A program made the position numbers and the translations under genes. The notes beneath the pieces were generated by a model. The model was not told the DNA's origin. It ran no database searches and was given only the letters and a program-made list of their open reading frames with translations. From NCBI GenBank assembly GCA_027604685.1, contig JADHYX010000002.1:3035-67034 (forward strand): 64,000 bases of DNA, in the 5' to 3' direction. How positions within the stretch are numbered: position 1 is the stretch's first letter; every line of letters starts with the position of its first letter. Shown piece after piece: positions 61,999-64,000 of this stretch. This DNA is from Lobulomyces angularis (taxonomy: Eukaryota > Chytridiomycota > Chytridiomycetes > Lobulomycetales > Lobulomycetaceae).

Positions 61999-62982
61999 AT
62001 GTTAGCAACAAACAACGACGAAATCGAAAACCTGGAGTGGAGTTGGATTCAAATCAATAAAAAAAACTCTCAATGTTCCTCCGAAAGAAGTGAATCCCCT
62101 GCTGAAAGTCTAAATTCTACTTTTTTGGAAGACATAGAGTGGACTTTTATAAAAGAAAACTTTTTAAAAAAGCAACATCAACATAATAACAGTTGTTCCT
62201 TTTTAAATAATAGCAATTCTTTTGATCAAGCAATGTAAGCTGCCGTATTACAATTTTTTTTTTTAAATTAACTGTAACAGGTTTAGAAGTTATTCCGCGC
62301 AAGAGTTTTCATTTTCTCGTCCTATAGGGCAACAAAATCAACAGCAACCAAATTTTTCAACTCATACCCAAAGTAACGTGTTAGGTTTAGTCATTAATCG
62401 CTCGAACTTAGTTCAGGAAAAGCAGCAAAGAAGTAGACAAAATGTTATTGTGAGTTCTGATGTAAATTATAACCCTGAAATGAAGAGAAGTTTGTCCGTG
62501 AGTTCTAATAACCAAGAACGAAAAAAGGTAAAAGAAAAGAAAAAATATAATTTGTACAATGTTTTAATATCTTATCACATTATTTATGAGTAAATAGTTT
62601 TTGATAGAATTTAACAATCATTATAGAAAAGAAGACAAAAAAAAAAATGAAGTTAAGGTGGATGAAGAGAAAAATGATCCATTTATTGTTAAAAAATCTA
62701 AAAAGATTATTAAAGAATTGAAAAAATTTGTAAAAAATCATTTTAATTTCAGTGCTGATGAGAGTGGTGGTAAGGAAAAAGAAGGTGAGGAAACGGGATG
62801 TAAGGAAAACATGCTTCATAAAGAAATTAAGGAATTCGTGTGCTTTTGGTTAAAAAATTTCGGATTGAGTTTTTTTTTTTCATACATCTTTGTAAAAATT
62901 GGGTACGATACATAAACAACATATTTCTAAATTGTTTTTTCATTTAAGAACTTTTTTTCATGACGAATTGTTGAGCTTGTAA
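61999..62982 (+). CDS. Orphan protein with two Atg8-binding-like motifs and a hydrophobic tail
   Basis: Three or four exons join in phase (61999-62236, from 62281 to 62527, from 62598 on). The last may end at 62915 (KIGYDT) or be spliced at 62903-62948 and end at 62982 (KIGTFFHDELLSL). The product is about 290 aa. Near the N-terminus two similar acidic-aromatic motifs occur: IENLEWSWIQI (W14, I17) and LEDIEWTFIKE (W48, I51). Both fit the W-x-x-I LIR/AIM pattern with acidic residues just before. The middle is Gln/Ser/Asn-rich, followed by a Lys-rich helix. Near the C-terminus a roughly 20-residue hydrophobic segment (NFGLSFFFSYIFVKIG) could be a tail anchor. No known family recognised. Confidence 0.6.
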
Positions 62983-63460
62983 AAAATTAAAATTGAGTAA
63001 TTTTTTGATACATAAATGCATTTATAAATATTTTTGTTGTTATTTTACTATTAAAATAAATATGTTTTTTTTTTTTTTAGTTAATTGTCTAGTAAATTAA
63101 ATGTAAATAAATATTCCACTTCCAGATAAAAAATAATGAAATTTGTAAACAAGTAAACTAAAACTTCTTACAACAACTCTTAAGGAACCAGTTAAGTAAT
63201 TTGTTTGCAAGATAATTATTAAACAACCGACAAGGTCACGTGTTGGGCTAGCATTGCCATTTTAGAGTAAGCAAACAGAGGAAGGTTAGTAATTGTCGCC
63301 AATGTTGTAGAGGTTAAATCGAGCCGCTATTGTTGTTTCGTTTTTGGATGTTGGCAGCTGTTTTGGGTGGACCGTGTCACCAAATGATTTTGATTTTCAA
63401 AATATCCAAAAAAAAATTGCATTTCTTTCAAGAAAATAAGGAAAATTAAAATTAAAACAC
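62983..63460. promoter_or_regulatory. 5' flank of the Rab1 gene, with a CACGTG site
   Basis: About 480 bp. The 200 bp before the Rab start are less AT-rich than most of the window. They contain a palindromic CACGTG E-box (63237-63242, within GGTCACGTGTTGG), a site bound by bHLH factors in fungi and animals. Whether it is used is unknown. Confidence 0.45.
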
Positions 63461-64000
63461 ATGAATCCAGAATACGATTACTTATTCAAACTACTTTTAA
63501 TTGGTGATAGTGGTGTTGGCAAATCATGCTTGCTTCTTCGTTTTGCCGTATAAATAACTTTTTCTTTTTTTAATCTAATCATTTTTTAGGACGATACTTA
63601 TACTGAAAGCTACATTAGTACCATCGGTGTTGACTTTGTAAGTTTTTTTTTAAAAAATTGATATTTCTTATGTGCAATCATGCTTTTTTGACTTATGTTC
63701 CCTCTTTATTTTCTTAATGAAAAACATCTAATAAACTTTCTCCTTTGTTTATAGAAAATTAGAACTATTGAGTTAGAAGGTAAAACAGTTAAATTACAAA
63801 TCGTAAGTTTTTTTAATTTTATGTGTTGGTTCAGATTTTATTTTTGTTAGTGGGATACCGCAGGTCAAGAACGTTTTCGTACTATTACCTCTTCTTACTA
63901 TAGAGGTGCTCATGGAATTATTGTTGTATATGACGTCACAGACCAAGAAACGTTTAATAATGTTAAGCAATGGTTACAAGAAATCGACAGATATGCAAAT
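63461..64000 (+). CDS. YPT1: Rab GTPase Rab1/Ypt1, 5' part
   Basis: Small GTPase for ER-to-Golgi transport and autophagosome formation. The start [37 protein letters not shown] contains the P-loop GDSGVGKS. Switch I reads [18 protein letters not shown], the effector region of Rab1. Then [23 protein letters not shown] (G3 and switch II) and [24 protein letters not shown] follow. Introns are short and GT-AG. The gene runs off the window at 64000, so the NKxD and SAK motifs and the prenylated C-terminus are not seen. The Rab1/Ypt1 call rests on switch-region identity. Confidence 0.95.

Overview
This window is nuclear DNA from a compact, very AT-rich, intron-rich eukaryote. Genes on both strands are broken by many short GT-AG introns, mostly about 45-60 nt with T-rich 3' ends, and some intergenic gaps are only about 75-150 bp. 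A perfect fungal Zn2Cys6 zinc cluster (261-1311) and a CFEM-like GPI-anchored protein point to a fungus. A MIA40 without a membrane anchor, an LST2-like protein, an NT-C2 protein and a RecQ5-like helicase point to an early-diverging lineage (chytrid, aphelid or Cryptomycota grade). The exact lineage is not determined. All gene models were made by eye from reading frames, splice sites and family memory.

Layout, left to right. 0.2-7 kb: Zn2Cys6 regulator, Ser-rich coiled-coil orphan, CFEM-like surface protein, bleomycin hydrolase. 7-10 kb: PGS1 and MIA40, head to head on a 124-bp spacer, both mitochondrial. 10-16 kb: UBE2C-type E2, calponin-homology protein, small coiled-coil protein, twin CCCH protein, SmE. 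16-25.6 kb: SLC44/Pns1-like transporter, RecQ5-like helicase, NT-C2 protein, mitochondrial Obg GTPase Mtg2, TPR-like protein. 25.7-31.5 kb: LST2-like protein, a 10-N assembly gap, ROMO1/Mgr2, Trf4-type poly(A) polymerase, DNAJC8/Spf31. 31.5-34 kb: a disordered zone with a decayed Tc1/mariner transposase and two uncertain overlapping small genes. 34-43 kb: PP6 SAPS subunit, secreted S41 protease, PP1 inhibitor-2. 43.7-60.7 kb: RPL29 (eL29), symplekin, GCP6-like gamma-tubulin complex protein, beta-adaptin, ERB1. 62-64 kb: an orphan protein with two Atg8-binding-like motifs, then the 5' end of Rab1/Ypt1.

Most genes are unrelated housekeeping genes. Small thematic links are mitochondria (PGS1, MIA40, MTG2, ROMO1), RNA (SmE, DNAJC8, symplekin, Trf4) and phosphatase regulation (SAPS, inhibitor-2). 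The most notable sequence-level features are in gene structure. The RPL29 start codon is split as A|TG by an intron. ROMO1 needs a 5-nt micro-exon. The CCCH gene has a 12-nt first coding exon. One intron is GC-AG. The E2 gene keeps its conserved KRLQ motif only with a non-canonical splice. The most interesting uncharacterised protein is the orphan at 62 kb.
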